Numbered from the stretch's first letter, positions 1 to 12,961 are shown. The stretch is 64,000 bases of DNA from Liriodendron chinense (GCA_003013855.2 ML058508.1:62001-126000), one strand, 5' to 3'. Notes: generated by a model not told the origin, from the letters alone. A program made the numbers and translations.

Positions 1-2287
1 AGCTCATTTCTACAATTGATAATTGCATTGGAAGTAGCTAGAAAAGGGAGGCCAAGTATGATGGGAATTTGAGCACCGATACCTATCACGGGATATGTAT
101 CCAAGACAATAAAGTCTACTGGGTAGTAGAATTTATCAACTTGGACTACAACATCCTCAATCATTTCTCTCAGTATACGAATGGATCTATCAGCAAGTTT
201 GAGTGTGGTTTTGGTGGGTTTCAATTCACCTAACCCAAGTTGTTCGTAAACTGAGTATGGAATGAGGTTCACACTTGCCCCCAAATCGAGTAAGGCTTGT
301 TTAATCCGGTAGTCTCCTATAATGCATGAGATGGTTGGACTACCCGGATCCTTGTATTTTTGGGGCACCTCTTATTTGATAATAGCGCTCAAATTCTCAG
401 TTAAAAGTACTTTGTTGTGAACATTATGTTTCCTTTTAACCGTACACAATTCCTTTAGAAATTTGGCATAGGATGGTATTTGTTTTATGGCATCCAACAA
501 CGGAATGTTGATCTTCACCTGCTTGAAAACCTCTAAAATTTTCAGATTTTTGTCTAAAGGTTTGGGTGAAATCAACCTTTGGGGAAATGGGGCAACCGAC
601 TTGTATTGCCTTTCAGGTTCTTTCTCTTGTGGAGTTTTGTTTGAGCTATCATCCTCTTTGGAATTTTTCGAATCCTTAGGCTTTCGGGCCTTCACCGGAT
701 TAGATTTATCAACTATTTTTTCACTTCTCAAAGTGGTGATAGCTTAAACATGCTCCGTATGTTGGGAAGATGAGCCTACGTCTTGTATCTCAAATTAGGT
801 TCTTGGGTTAAGAAGAGGTTGGGCAGGAAGTGTGCCTTTCTCCCTAACACTGAGGTGAGATTCAACTCTAGCCATTGAAGTTTTCAATTCATTGATGGCT
901 TGAGTTGAATTTTGATTGAGTTTCAATTGCTCTTGCATGAACCCATCTATTTTCAGAGAATTAGTCTTGTTATACTCAGCTTGAACCGATACAAATGCAC
1001 CCAACATCTCTTCTAGCGTAACTTTTGGAGTAATGACTAGAGATGGACCTGGTATAAGTTGAGCTTGAGGGATATTGGTTGCATTCGCAGTGGGTCCACT
1101 CCTCTAACTTGAAGTTGGGATGGTTCTTCCAATTAGAATTAAACGTGTTTGAGTTTGGAGCACCAAATTGTCGTTGATAACCATTTATGGCATTTAATTA
1201 GTTCTTGTAAGATGTCCTGAACCGCTGAAAATTGTGGGACAATCTTGTGTTATATGTTGATTTCCGGCACAAATTCCACAAACAGTTTCACGTCATTGGA
1301 GTTAAATAATCTCTCTCCTTTCTTTAATTCCATGGCCTCGACTTTTCTTGTGAGGCTAGCCACACGTGCACTTATGCTATCCTCTTCTGATAGGACATAA
1401 ATTCCTCAATTTTCCCTTTTTGACTAGTCTTGAAATTTGCTGGTTTAGATGTATCCTAAGATTGTGCATTCTCAGCTAATTCCTCCAAATAGTCCCATGC
1501 TTCATCAGCTTCCTTATTCATGAACTCCCCATTACACATCATCTCTACAAATTGGCGCATGGGTGAAGTCAGTCATTCATAGAAAAAGCTTATAACCCGC
1601 CAAATTTCATAGCCATGATGTGGGCATGCATTTAACAAGTCCTTAAACCTCTCCCAACATTGGAAGAAGGTCTCATCTTCTTTTTGGGCAAAGTTCATGA
1701 TAAGGCGCCTTAACATGTTCATTTTGTGAGTAGGGAAGAATTTTTTAATGAATTCCTTATGCATATCAGTCCATGCACCAATTGATCTTGGCCTTAATGC
1801 ATGTAGCCAACCTTTAGCTTTATCTTTAAGCGTAAAAGGAAATAATTTAAGCCTTACCACATCATCGGTAACATTCGCAAAGTGCATGGTGGTGATTACC
1901 TCATCAAATTCCTTGAGGTGTTGATAGGCACTTTCACTGTCTAATCCATGGAATCTCGGGAGGAGTTGGATTTCTCCCAGGTTTCAAATCCACATTCCCT
2001 ACATTTTGTGGAAAAACTATGCATGAGGGAGTGCTCTCTCATGCTGGTTGTAAGTAATCACGTAATGTTCTTGGTCGGAGAACATTCTCAACCACATTCT
2101 CTCCCATTTCGGTTTGGTTTTGGCCCATATTAGGATTAGCCATCGGATTAGGTTGATTTACAGCCATATTTTTAGACAAAATTGGAGAAGTTAGATGTCT
2201 CCTAGCACGTAGTTCTCTGTCAATTCCTTCAACTATTCCACCTTCACTAATGAGTCGGTTATTGGAATCCTGAGCCCAATGTGGCAT
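1..2287 (-). pseudogene. gag-pro: Athila gag-protease of element F, broken
   Basis: The start is either the Met of a conserved MPHWA segment (ATG at 2287, also present in element C) or the downstream Met of MAVNQ at 2167. Gag core segments are open at 1573-1887, with the conserved stretch FFPTHKMNMLRRLIMNFAQK followed by ETFFQCWERF. A linker segment lies at 795-1007 and the proline-rich pre-protease segment, with LLDAIKQIPSYAKFLKELC, at 372-731. The protease, read leftward from about 330, contains a DLGASVNLIP-type active site. Stops and frameshifts separate these pieces, so no full polyprotein can be made. Gag would form the particle and the aspartic protease would process it. Sequence is close to G (62460-64000) and C and more distant from D. 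Confidence 0.85.
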
Positions 2288-2839
2288 GCAAAACGTAAAA
2301 GAATGAAACAAAAAAGGAAAGAAGAATTCTTCCTTCGTTTCTTTACTCTTCTCTAAGATCGAAGCACAAGGTGTCATGCAATGGCTAGGCCAGAAGCAAG
2401 GATAGAGACCGATTTCTCCTGGTCAATAAGGGTTCAGAGAACTCTCCACCCACTCTTTGAATCTTTTGAGAAAAGTGCAGAACAAGAAGAAAGAGGAGTA
2501 GAGGTGAGAAGAGAAATCTCTGAGCAAAAGGGGATCCAAGACGGCAGAGCCGACCAATAGGAATCCAGGTGGCACAAGGCTTACCTAATAGAGATCCAAA
2601 AAGGAGTCTCCACCCACTCTACAAGAGATGAATATGGTAGGAATGAATAGGAGAAAAAGAAAGTAAGGTTGGAAAGATAGAACCTGATTTGGGCACTTGA
2701 GATCCTTATGTCTTCTTCAGCTTCCTAGAAATCCCTGCAAAAGAAAAATCAAATAAAACAAACTAAGTTAGTACTAGAATCCAAAAAAAAATCCTAAATA
2801 AATACTATTTTCAGAAATTTTGTGAAAAACCTTCAAAGT

Positions 2840-2856
2840 CCCCGGCAACGGCGCCA
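2840..2856 (-). other. Primer binding site of element F (tRNA-Asp-like)
   Basis: Read on the minus strand this is TGGCGCCGTTGCCGGGG, complementary to the 3' end of plant tRNA-Asp and typical of Athila elements. It lies six bases inside the LTR end at 2863. The same site occurs in element C at 19192. Confidence 0.85.
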
Positions 2857-2862
2857 AAAACT

Positions 2863-4396
2863 TGTTCGCTTCCCCAAGTGTAGGGTTTCGATGTAGTAAT
2901 AAACTCGGTAAGACTGAGGTCGATCCACAGGGACTTATGTAGGAATTCACAAAACACTTCCAATAGTATCTACTGAAAAACTAATAAATACGTTTTTAAG
3001 GAGATTGATGTGAATAATAATTTTGAGCTTAAACTGAAGTAATCAATTAATAAAAGGCACTAGGGGTTTAAGGATCCACTTGTAGCAATCCTTGATGCTC
3101 AATTCGTTGTGGTTTCTCACTTTCTCAACTAGAATAGAAATTAAGATCTATCTAGTCAGATGATAGAGCAGTTAAACCAACAATCTGCCATATGTAAGAT
3201 CAATGTACATGATTCACTCAATGCAAGCTAGGACGAGCATACTCAATTGCATAAGTCAGTCCCAATTCCAATAGACTAAGTTCACAATCATGACTATCAT
3301 TAAGTCCTGTCACAAGAAAAAGCTAGATCATGATTTAAACTTGATTCAAATCACATACATAGTCTCAAACATACTTCAAAAATCCATAAAAGTAGAACTT
3401 TGGTAGGAAGCTCCCACATGAAGATCATAGTACTAGAGCGTACTCCAATTCCTCGGATCATACAGGTCTACACTAACACACAACAATTAAGAACTCAAGT
3501 AATTCTTCCAAACATCCATGAGTCATCATAAGACTAAGAAAACTACTTTTGTACTTGAATTAAACTTCAAACCATCGTTCATAAACATGAAATCCAATCT
3601 TAAAACCAACTTTAAACAAATTGAAACATCCTAGATTGACTACAAGCTTCACCTCTTAGCCGTAGCTAAGAGGTTTAGCCATTCATGATCCAAGGAAAGA
3701 TGAAATAACTAAGAAAAACATAAAAATAGCAAACAAACTAGGAGGAGTTTTGGAAATCCGAAATCCACTTCCGCCGCCTCCCGCCTTGCTCAAACCCTTC
3801 CAAGATGCCCTAGGAACAATCCCTAGGTGTCCGTTTATAGTGGGGAGGCTCCGCAGTGTCGAAATCATCTAGAATTTGCGTAAGAATACGCAGTGCGTAG
3901 AGAAAATCGGCGCCTTGAAATAGAAACTTTCTGCTTGAATGCATGGCCGACTGCTCTGGACTGGTCGGACTGGGCTGGCCGACCTATCACGACTGGTCGG
4001 ACCTCTTCTGGGATAGTCCAGGGAGCTCGCTGGAGAAAAACAGGATCTGGCCGACCGGTCAAGACCGGTCGGCCCTGTTGTGCTGCTGGTCCAGAGGAAA
4101 AACAAGAGGTGGCCTGACCGGTCTAGACCGGTCGTGGCCCCCCTGGCCGACCGGTCTTGGCCTGTTTCCTCTACATTCTCTTCTTCCATTCTTCCCTCTC
4201 TGCTTCCTTCTCTCTTCGGCCCAGCTTGGGTCTTCATCCAACACTCTTAAAGGGATCTTTTTTGTCTTCAATTGGGCGGGGTTCATCTCATTCCTACAAT
4301 CATAAAATCATGCATTAGATTAGTCTTTAAATCATGAAAACCTTGCATAATGAGTGATGAATTGGGGTTAGAATATGCACAATTAAGAGCTCAACA
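2863..4396 (-). repeat. 5' LTR of element F (1534 bp)
   Basis: On the minus strand the LTR runs from TGTTGAGCTC (ending at 4396) to GAAGCGAACA (beginning at 2863), with TG...CA ends. It belongs to the same LTR subfamily as 8430-9948 and 17608-19185. A TATA-like box (TATAAAC on the minus strand) is at 3833-3839, and an ACCGGT cluster lies upstream of it at 4053-4158. Short plus- and minus-strand open frames inside are not genes. Confidence 0.9.
4053..4158. promoter_or_regulatory. ACCGGT palindrome cluster in the U3 of F
   Basis: Five perfect ACCGGT words, mostly inside GACCGGTC, occur within about 105 bp, about 215 bp upstream of the TATA-like box of this minus-strand LTR. Similar clusters sit in the same place in every other Athila LTR of the window. 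Function is unknown; the position suggests a promoter element. Confidence 0.5.
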
Positions 4397-4398
4397 TC

Positions 4399-5518
4399 GA
4401 CCTAAAACCATTGCCAAGTGAGCTTAAATATGTCTATTTAGGTCGAGATAAGACATATCCAGTGGTGATTTCTTCCCACTTGGATGAAGAACAAGAGAGT
4501 AGGCTAATTGTCACTCTAGTAGAGCACAAGAGTGCCATTGGGTGGTTGATCGCGGATCTCAAAGTCCTAGACCCACTGATTTGTACTCATCGCATACACC
4601 TTGAGGAGAATGCGAAGACATCTAGGCAACCACAAAGACGACTCAATCCAAACATGAAGGATGTGGTTAAGGCCGAAGTGGTGAAACTATTAGATGTGGG
4701 TATTATCCCAATATCCGATAGTCAATGGGTGAGCCCAACTCAAGTGGTGCCTAAGAAATTTGGAATCACCATCAGTAGCCAATGCCAATAATGAACTCAT
4801 ACCAACTAGAGTCACTACCAGTTGGAGAATGTGCATTAACTACAGGAAGATAAAACTATCACGAGGAAAGACCACTTCCCCCTAACGTTTGTTGATCAAA
4901 TTTTAGACAGGTTGGCGGGTCATTCCCATTTTTGCTTCCTTGATGGCTATTCAGGGTACAACCAAATAGAGATCGCTCGTGAAGACCAAGAAAAGACTAC
5001 ATTCACATGTCCATTCAACACTTTCGTCTATCGACGGATGTCGTTTGGACTATGCAATGCCCCTGCCACTTTTCAGCGATGTATGATGAGTATCTTTTCT
5101 GATATGGTGGGGACAATCCTCGAAGTCTTCATGAATGATTTTTCAGTATTTGGTTGTAGCTTTGATGAGTGCCTTGTGCACTTGAAATTTGTGTTGAAAA
5201 ATGTGAAGAGAAGAACCTTGTGTTGAATTGGGAGAAGTGTCACTTTATGGTTCAAAAGGGAGTTGTACTTGGTCACATCGTTTCACAAAACGGAATCGAG
5301 GTGGACAAAGCGAAAATTGATCTTATCTCTAACCTTCCACCACCCAAGAGCATACGAGATGTGCGGTCGTTTTTGGGACACGGAGGATTTTATAAAAGGT
5401 TCATAAAGGATTTCAGTTTACTCTCTCGTCCTTTATGTAACCTACTTCAAAAGGAGAATTCTTTTGAGTGGAATGAAGATTGTCAAAATGCCTTTACCAC
5501 ACTTAAAGGTATGTGACA
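4399..5518 (+). pseudogene. pol (RT): Athila reverse transcriptase of element A, broken
   Basis: Open pieces at 4411-4791, 4912-5226 and 5169-5516 together give a Ty3/gypsy reverse transcriptase. Recognisable parts are the N-terminal segment up to WVSPTQVVPKK, the palm segment FCFLDGYSGYNQI, and RRMSFGLCNAPATFQRCM before the catalytic loop. The catalytic loop reads VFMNDFS where Athila relatives have FMDD, so the first catalytic aspartate is replaced by asparagine. The thumb continues with VLGHIVSQNGIEVDKAK. At least two frameshifts (about 4760-4910 and 5200) and the loop change make it inactive. RT would copy the element RNA into cDNA. Confidence 0.9.
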
Positions 5519-5521
5519 TGT

Positions 5522-7213
5522 GCTCCCATAATGCAACCACCTGATTGAAGCCTTCCTTTTAAAATTATGTGCGATGCAAGCGACTATGCTATTGGGGCCG
5601 TGCTAGGCCAAAGAAAAGAGAAGAAGCCATGTGTTATCTACTATGCAAGTAGAACCTTAAACTCAGCCCAAGCAAACTACACTACTACAGAAAAAGAACT
5701 TTTATCCATAGTTTTTGCCTTGGACAAGTTTAGGTCCTACTTGATTGGATCCAAGATCATCATATTCATTGACCATGCCGCGCTTAAGTACCTTCTCTCT
5801 AAGGAGGATGCTAAACCACGGTTGTTAAGATGGATCCTTCTACTCCAAGAATTTGACATAGAGATACGTGATAAGAAAGGAGTAGAAAATGTAGTGGCTG
5901 ACCATCTCTCTCGACTTGTTCTCACTGATTCCCCTGAAACAACCACGATCAATGACATGTTCCCTAATGAACAACTTTTTGAAGTCTCCCAATTGCCATG
6001 GTTTGCGGACATTGCTAACTATCTTGCTACAGGTACGATTCCTACACATTGGAAAAAGCAAGATAATGATAAGTTCTTCACTAAGGTGCAAAAATTCCTA
6101 TGGGACGACCCATACTTATTCAGGTACTGTCCCGATCAAATCATAAGGAGATGTGTGCCAGATGATGAACAACAAAGTCTCATCTCCTTCTGTCATTCTC
6201 AGGCATGTGGTGGCCACTTTTCTACTAAGAAGATCACAGCCAAAATTCTGCAATGTGGGTTTTATTGGCCCACTATGTTCAAGGACACACATGAGTTTTG
6301 CAAAACATGTGAGCCTTGTCAGAAATTGGGAGGAATCTCCCGTAGAAATATGATGCCACTCAATCCCATCTTAATAATTGAAATTTTTTATTGTTGGGGC
6401 ATCGATTTCATGGGTCCATTCCCATCTTATTTTGGAAACGCATATATCTTGCTTGCCGTTGACTATGTGTCCAAATGGGTCGAGGCGATCCCATGCCGAA
6501 ATAATGACCATAAAACAGTCATTCATTTCTTAAAAGAGAATATTCTTTCCTAGTTTGGAACACCTCGAGTCATCATAAGTAATGGAGGGTCTCAGTTTTG
6601 TAATCGCCCATTTGAAACCTTAATGAAGAAATATGGCGTAACACACAAAGTGAGCACTCCCTATCACCCACAAACTAGTGGACAAGCTGATATATCCAAT
6701 AGGGAGATTAAAAATATTTTGGAGAAAACGGTGAACCCTGATCGCAAGGATTGGTCGCTTCGACTTACCGATGCGCTTTGGGTTTACCGTACCGCTTTTA
6801 AAACCCCTATTAGAATGTCTCCCTATAGACTTGTCTATGGGAAGGCTTGTCACTTGCCTGTGGAGTTGGAACATAGGGCATATTGGGCAATAAAGAAGAT
6901 GAATTTTGATTCTGACAAGGCGACCTCGTTGCGCAAACTACAATTGAATGAACTTGCGGAACTCCGGAACGAAGCTTATGAAAATGCGAGAATTTACAAG
7001 GACAAGACGAAGGTGTTCCATGATAAGAATATTCTTCGTAAGACATTTACGATTAATAAAAAAGTCCTTCTGTATAATTCTCGCCTACATTTATTTCCGG
7101 GGAAATTGAGATCTCGATGGACCCGTCCCTACATTGTGCAAACTGTCTACCCATATGAGACCGTCGAGTTATTAAATCCAAGGAATGGCAATGTCTTTAA
7201 GGCGAATGGTTGA
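5522..7213 (+). pseudogene. pol (RH-IN): Athila RNase H and integrase of element A, inactive
   Basis: A 328-residue open frame at 5567-6553 starts in RNase H (MCDASDYAIGAVLGQ, then TEKELL) and runs into integrase. It has the HHCC zinc segment (HSQACGGHF ... CKTCEPC) and the first catalytic Asp in GIDFMGPF. A TAG stop at 6551-6553 splits it; the second frame, 6623-7213, covers the core end and C-terminal domain. The second core Asp is replaced (SNGGSQF where relatives read SDGGSHF), and the third acidic residue is Asp instead of Glu (GQADISNREIK). Two of the three catalytic residues are therefore changed and the enzyme should be dead. The C-terminal segment keeps the FPGKLRSRW motif of Athila integrases. 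Confidence 0.9.
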
Positions 7214-8429
7214 CGATTAAAGCCGTTCTTTGAGAAGTTTCCTTCAGAAGGTATGTCCATACCTCTGACTGATCCTGTGTATCAGGATGATTGATCTCCT
7301 AGTCTGATGGAAGTATAGAGTAGTTAGGATTAGGATTTTGTTGCTTTTATTTCCTTTTTCATAGGTTTGTTAGAAGGAGGAAGAATTCCACTTTTTGTTC
7401 TCTCAGGTACTGTCATTCCTCACTCCCTTTTTTATTTTAGAATTACTCTCATGTTTTGCTCATTGAACATCTTTTACATTGAGGACAATGTAAGATTTGG
7501 TTGGGGGGTATAGGATCACTTGGATGAATCCAGCGTTTTGTAACATATTGAGCAATTATGTAGAAAATTTTTGATTTCTCTAAAATTCAAAACTCTTTTG
7601 GAAAACTTTGTTTCTATGCATTCGAGATGATATGAGTATAAGAAGAGGAGATACGAAGTGTATGAAGTTGTAAGTCTTGAACTTCTCTTAGTATAATGGT
7701 TTTATATGTGAATTCCCCTATTGATGTGATTGATAGAAAATTTGAACACTCTTACACCTAGTTCACATTACACGATTTTCATGGGTTGAAAGGATTATGT
7801 GATTTGTGAATTAGATAGACTTTGATTTAAGGTGTTGAGAAACCAAGCCGGGGTACTTTGTCCATCCTTGTCTATGGGAAAACAATGAAAAATATGGATT
7901 TCTAAAAATCCTATCTAATTTAAAAGAAAAAGGAAAAGGAAGGATGAAATTGGGAATGATGGAAAAATTGTGGAAAATTCCGATTATGGCTACCTATTAC
8001 CAACTGGGGGATGGTCTACCCATAACCAAAGTCGGAAATGGGACGTAGTGTGAAAGCCGTAGGAAGGACAGTAAGGAAAATCCCTATCATTGGCTTGTTG
8101 TTGCTCTATACACCTTGAGATCTATAGTTTAGTTGATTTATGAAGAAGATAATCTCAGAAATTCATGAGATGAATTTTCACTATACACACTAGGTTGAAT
8201 TTGTTTGAGTTTTTCTATTTATCAAACAATCAGCGGGAATTTCATATGTACACTTATTATGTTTTGAGAGTTTACGGTTTCAACCTCTACCACCTAATTT
8301 TTCTGAATCTTACACTTGTGTGTCTTGGAATGTATAGAAGAAGGGTTTCTAAAGGAGAGTTGGGTTTGGAGAATGAACCTTGTTTCACGCATGTTTTGCT
8401 CGGGACTAGCAAAATGCTGGTTGGGGGTG
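7214..8429 (+). other. Noncoding 3' region and polypurine tract of element A
   Basis: There is no credible gene in these 1.2 kb, and no envelope-like frame. The conserved block around 7480-7510 (ACATTGAGGACAATGTAAGA followed by TTTGGTTGGGGGG) recurs in elements B, C and D. The polypurine tract GGTTGGGGGTG ends at 8429, immediately before the 3' LTR. Confidence 0.7.
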
Positions 8430-9948
8430 TGTTGAGCTCTTAATTGTGCGTATTCTAACCCCAATTCATCACTCATTATGCAAGGTTTTCATAATTTATA
8501 GACTAATCTAATGCATGGATTTGTGATTGTAGGGATGAGAGAGAGGATTCATCGATTGGAGACTTAAAGACACCATTTATAAGCAAAGAAGATCAAAGGA
8601 CTAAGCGTCAAAAGATGAAAGAAAGAAGTCAGAGAAAATAAGAAAGAAAGCAGAAGAATGTGCCCAAGACCGGTCGTCCGACCGATCATCCATAGCCCAG
8701 GACCGGTCGTCCAACCGGTCCGATTACTCAACAGAGGGGCCCTGCAGCCACAACTCACTGGACTGTCCAAGACCGGTCGTCCACTGCTCAGACTGGTGGT
8801 GCAACCGGTCCTTGAATTAAATCTCTGGGTCTGAATTTTTCGAAAGCTCGCTGGACGTTTTTTGCAATTTTGAGACAGGTCGTCTGCGTAATGATCCGTG
8901 TTCTACAAGCTATGGATTTCTCTGCGCACTGCGTATCCTTAAGCAAATTTTGGAAGATTCCGACGCTGCGAAGCTTCCCCACTATAAAAGGACACCTAGG
9001 GATCGTTCCTACGTTATATTAGAGAAGGGATTGAGTACGGTGGGAGACGGCGGAAGTGAATTTCCGAGTTCCACAACTCCTCCTAGTTTGCTTTCTAGTT
9101 TTATGCTTTATTTAGTTGTTTTCATGTTCCCTTGGATCATGAATGGCTAAACCTCTTAGCTAGGGCTAAGAGGTGAAGCTTGTAGTGAATCTAAGATGTT
9201 TCAATTCGTTTGATTTGATTTAAGATTTGATTTTTATTGAAGAACAATGATTTGAAGTTTAATTCAAGTATTAAGTAGTTTTTCTTAGTCTTATGATGAC
9301 TCATGGATGTAGCTTGAGTTCTTAATTTTTGTAAACTAGTCTAGACCTGTATGATCCGAGGAGTTGGAGTACGCTCTAGTACTATGATCTTCATGGGGGA
9401 ACTTCTTACCAAAAGTCTACTTTTATGGAAATTCTAAAGTATGTGAGACTGTGTATGTGATTTGAATCAAGTTCAAATCATAATCTAGTTTTGTCTTGTG
9501 ACAGGATTTAATGATGGTTATGATTGTGATCTTAGCCTATTGGAATTAGGACTGACCTATGCAATTGATTATGCTCGTCCTAGCTTGCATTGAGTGAATT
9601 ATATATATTGATCTTACATATGGCAGATTGTTTGGTTTAACTGTTCTATCATCCGACTAGATAGATCTTAATTTCGATTCTAGTTGAGAAAGTGAGAAAC
9701 CATAGCGAATTGAGCATCAAAGATTGCTACAAGTGGATCCTTGAACCCTTAGTCCTTTTTTTTTATTGCTTACCTTCAATTTAGTTCAAAATTACTATAT
9801 ACATCAATCTTCTACAAATCTATTTGTTAGCCTTTTCAGTAGTACTATTGGAAGTGTTTTGTGGATTCCTACATAAGTCCTTGTGGATCGACCTCGGTCT
9901 TACCGAGATTATTACTACATCGCAACCCTACACTTGGGGAAGCGAACA
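8430..9948 (+). repeat. 3' LTR of element A (1519 bp)
   Basis: The LTR starts TGTTGAGCTC and ends GAAGCGAACA. It is not followed by a primer site, which makes it a 3' LTR. A TATA box (TATAAAA) is at 8983-8989. The downstream segment GGACACCTAGGGATCGTTCC is shared by most Athila LTRs here. The flanking five bases are ggtac; the other target copy is not visible. Confidence 0.9.
8668..8810. promoter_or_regulatory. ACCGGT palindrome cluster in the U3 of the A 3' LTR
   Basis: Five perfect ACCGGT words plus near matches (ACCGAT, ACTGGT) lie about 170-315 bp upstream of the TATA box. The near matches look like CpG decay of the same word. Confidence 0.5.
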
Positions 9949-11180
9949 GGTACACAATCTCTAAGCTCATATCCCGATGTTTACTTTACAACCATGTCCC
10001 ATCTGACTTAAGCTTCAGAGGGCCAACGGCTGGACGCCGGCCACCCTTAGTTTTCTCTTGTATTCTTTCAGGTTTGGAGGGAAGTCAGCTCGAAGGAAGG
10101 TGAACTTCTGGAGGATCCTGTTACCAAATCCGACATTAACAGTAGCAAAAGCCCAAAATATCAGGTACATGAACCGAGCTCAACGCTGCTGATGTGCCAT
10201 AGTACCTGCAGCGTAAACAAACGCGCATAAGCTTCCTACGAAGCTCGGTAGAGTGTGTGTGTGCTCGTGTGATGCATATGACAAGTATACAGATATCAGA
10301 GTAAGCGAAAGTAATAGAGGGCTAAGTTACCAGGTTCATGAATGCTATCAGCCATCCCAAGGCTATGTGATGCAAGGGCCTACATGGCCGGTGTTACATG
10401 TTAGAGATGCAATACAAACATGTCAATCTCAACTAATCCACATATCAAAATGGTTCTCATCTGGGACATCACCGGGGTTTAGTACACTTTGATACTGGCC
10501 GCCGCACATTACGCTCATAACCAAGCAAGTAGAAAAGACCTTACTATTCGCCTCGTCAGTGGTATGCCAATGCCCACCCAGCTCGCCGATAGCAGATCCA
10601 TTTCACAAGCTGGTCAGACTCGACCTAGCTTATAACCCACTGCACCCGGGCGGATAAGGTCACACCCCTTTCCAACCGACCTCAACACAGTGGGAGACGC
10701 AGGCTACTGGTATTTGGCAGTCGGACGCTCGTGTTATCCACTCAATCTCGACGTTGGAGCATCCTACTGGGACCACAAGGTTTAGGGACTTTCACCCAAG
10801 GACATTCATAGCGCCCACGTGCTAGAACATGTTCCGGTGTCCATTACTGCCAACCACGATGTGACTATGGTGGCCAACACCCCAATGCCGCTAGGGTGTG
10901 AAGGCGATCATGACATACATAATGCGAAATGCATGAGTCATACAATCCAAGTCATACACCAAACTTACGCATACTGCGCAATCATGTGGGGTGACCCTGT
11001 CTCGCACGGGTCTCCTAAGTATAATAAACCAAAATAGCATATGATATGATTAATCGTGATCCACAATAGGCATACCAATGATGCGTATGGGCATATGAAT
11101 GAGCATGGTATTCATTATACTAAGCATATTATCAGTGTGACGTATCAAGCCAAGTACACTAGCATGTTACCAATCATATC
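9949..11180. other. Unassigned stretch, no gene seen
   Basis: No frame longer than about 80 codons occurs and none shows a recognisable domain. The composition is more balanced than in the LTRs. It may be an old LTR or other repeat, but I could not find paired termini. Confidence 0.3.
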
Positions 11181-12132
11181 ATGTGATGTTGACCTTAAAT
11201 AGCCCAATATATGTAGAGAGTGGGACCCAAACTGTGGGCCCCATTGGAAATGTAAAGGTCCTCGTGACATAGCCCACTTGAGACCACATCGGCCCCATAC
11301 TTGGGCCTGCACATACAAAATAGGCCGATAAAATAGGTGTACGGCATGGATAAAACATATATATCAAAGGGAGGACCATGGTGGGCGCCGGCCACTGGTC
11401 GGATAACAAATATACATCATCGGTCTAAGGGAGTTTCAGTGGTAGGTATTCAATCACCACCATTTCCTAAGTGAAGCCCACTCAAAATTGGGCCTCACAC
11501 GTTGATCAAGACGGGTGGCATGGTACACAATACATCCATCAAGGTGGAACCCAAATATGGGCCCAAAACCTTTAGTTGGATGAAAATAATCATCACAGTG
11601 GCCTCAAGAAAGTTTTCTATGGTGGGCATCAATGACCATTGTTCCCTGTGGGTGTGGTCCACCTGACGTTTGGATCTGCCTCATTTTGCGGGCCATATCT
11701 TAAAATGGCATGGAAAAACAAATGGCCAGCATGAATAAAACAGATACATCATGGTGGGACCCATAAGGTGGGCCACCAGCTGGGCAACATGCGCACGCAC
11801 GCTGTCTGCAGCGTGGGACCCCTTGGGGTCGCATCAGTTTTGGGATCAAGCTAATATTTGTGTTTTCCCCTCCATCCAGACCTATGCCATAGGTCTGGAT
11901 AGCATTATAAACATCACATTGAGCCTTAGGAAGGCTTCAACGATGGACATCATTGTCTCCCACTGCTTCCTATGTGGTGGGCCACGCAGAATTTGGATCT
12001 GTCTCAGATCTGGGCCCGTGTCCAAAAATGACCTAGGAAGTAGGATGGGTGGTGTGGATGATACATATACAACATGGTGGGTCCCATGAGTGGGCCACCT
12101 GCTGGGCAGCCCATGAGTTCAGCGCTCGTGGA

Positions 12133-12157
12133 CTCCCAGCGTCAGAGACGCTGGGAG
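12133..12157. repeat. Perfect 11-bp inverted repeat (hairpin)
   Basis: The arms CTCCCAGCGTC and GACGCTGGGAG are separated by AGA. Imperfect versions of the same CAGCGTC/GACGCTG dyad recur at about 12496-12549 and 12891-12948, once per module of the surrounding array. Confidence 0.7.
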
Positions 12158-12960
12158 CCTAGTTCCCTTTTCTTTTTTTTGTTTTTTTTTTTTCCTTGGT
12201 TTTCATCAAGTGGGGCCCACATGAGGATGATCCACCCCGTCTATCCGATTTTTCAGGTCATGGGGGACCCAAAGAGCCCTATATTGGGTATGTGATGTGG
12301 GCTACAAACATCAAGGTGGGCCGAGGAAAGCTCAGCAGTAGGCATCATTCTCCCCCACTGTTTCATGTGATGCAGTCCGCTTAAGATTTGGATCTGTTTC
12401 ATTTTTGGTATACAACCCTAAAATGGACTGGAGAAACAGATGGACGGTGTGGATTCAACACTATTATCGAGTGGGGACCCTATCAAGCCACTCTAACGCT
12501 GGATAGTTCCAGCGTCTCTGACGCTGTGCACGTCCAGCGTCTGGACGTTTGATTTTGTTTTTTGTTTTTGTTTATTTATCAAGTGGGGCCCTACTTGGGG
12601 ACGGGGACGATCCACGCCATTCATCAAGTTCCCCAGCTCATGAGGAACCCATAGAGCCCTATATTGGGCAGGTGATTTGGTCCAGAAACATTAAGGTGGG
12701 CCAAAGAAGATTTGACAGTAGGCATCATCATCTTCAATGTTTTCTATGGTGTGGTCCACCTGAGATCTTGATCTGTTTCATTTTTTTTGTCCAAGGCCTA
12801 ACATGGCTTGGCAGAGAATAGGGACGGTGTGGATTAAATCCATACATCATGGTGGGTCCCATGAGTGGGGACCCCACTCCTTTGCTATGGAATCTAGACG
12901 CTGGACAGTTCCAGTGTCAGAGACGTTGAGAACGTCCAGCGTTTGGAGTTCTTTTTTTTC

Positions 12961-12961
<1 letters not shown>

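Larger units (their letters stand above)
1..4396 (-). mobile_element. Athila-type Ty3/gypsy element F, 5' half (runs off the left edge)
   Basis: Reading leftward from 4396 the order is 5' LTR (4396-2863), tRNA-Asp-like primer site (2856-2840), a leader of about 550 bp, then gag and the start of protease, which is cut by the window edge. This order and the DLGAS protease are typical of Athila. The right LTR end directly abuts the pol gene of plus-strand element A at 4397, so F most simply inserted into A. Its target duplication would be the five bases after 4396 (tcgac), but the other copy lies outside the window. Whether F carries pol cannot be seen here. Confidence 0.85.
4397..9948 (+). mobile_element. 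Athila-type element A, 3' half (pol and 3' LTR)
   Basis: Plus-strand order is RT, RNase H, integrase, a noncoding 3' region with polypurine tract, then the 3' LTR. The 5' LTR and gag are absent because element F interrupts pol at 4396/4397. The missing part may lie left of the window beyond F. Amino acid sequence such as LKPLPSELKYVYLG at the left end, which begins in mid-frame, shows that this is a cut inside pol and not a natural start. Confidence 0.85.

Noticed and set aside
2840..2856. tRNA-like sequence (3' end of tRNA-Asp)
   Set aside because: Only the 3'-end complement is present and it is placed next to an LTR end. It is a primer binding site and not a tRNA gene. The same holds for 19192 and 42355.
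7214..8429. Envelope-like gene, sometimes present in Athila elements after integrase
   Set aside because: No frame with signal peptide, transmembrane segment or useful length occurs in the 3' regions of A, B, C or D.
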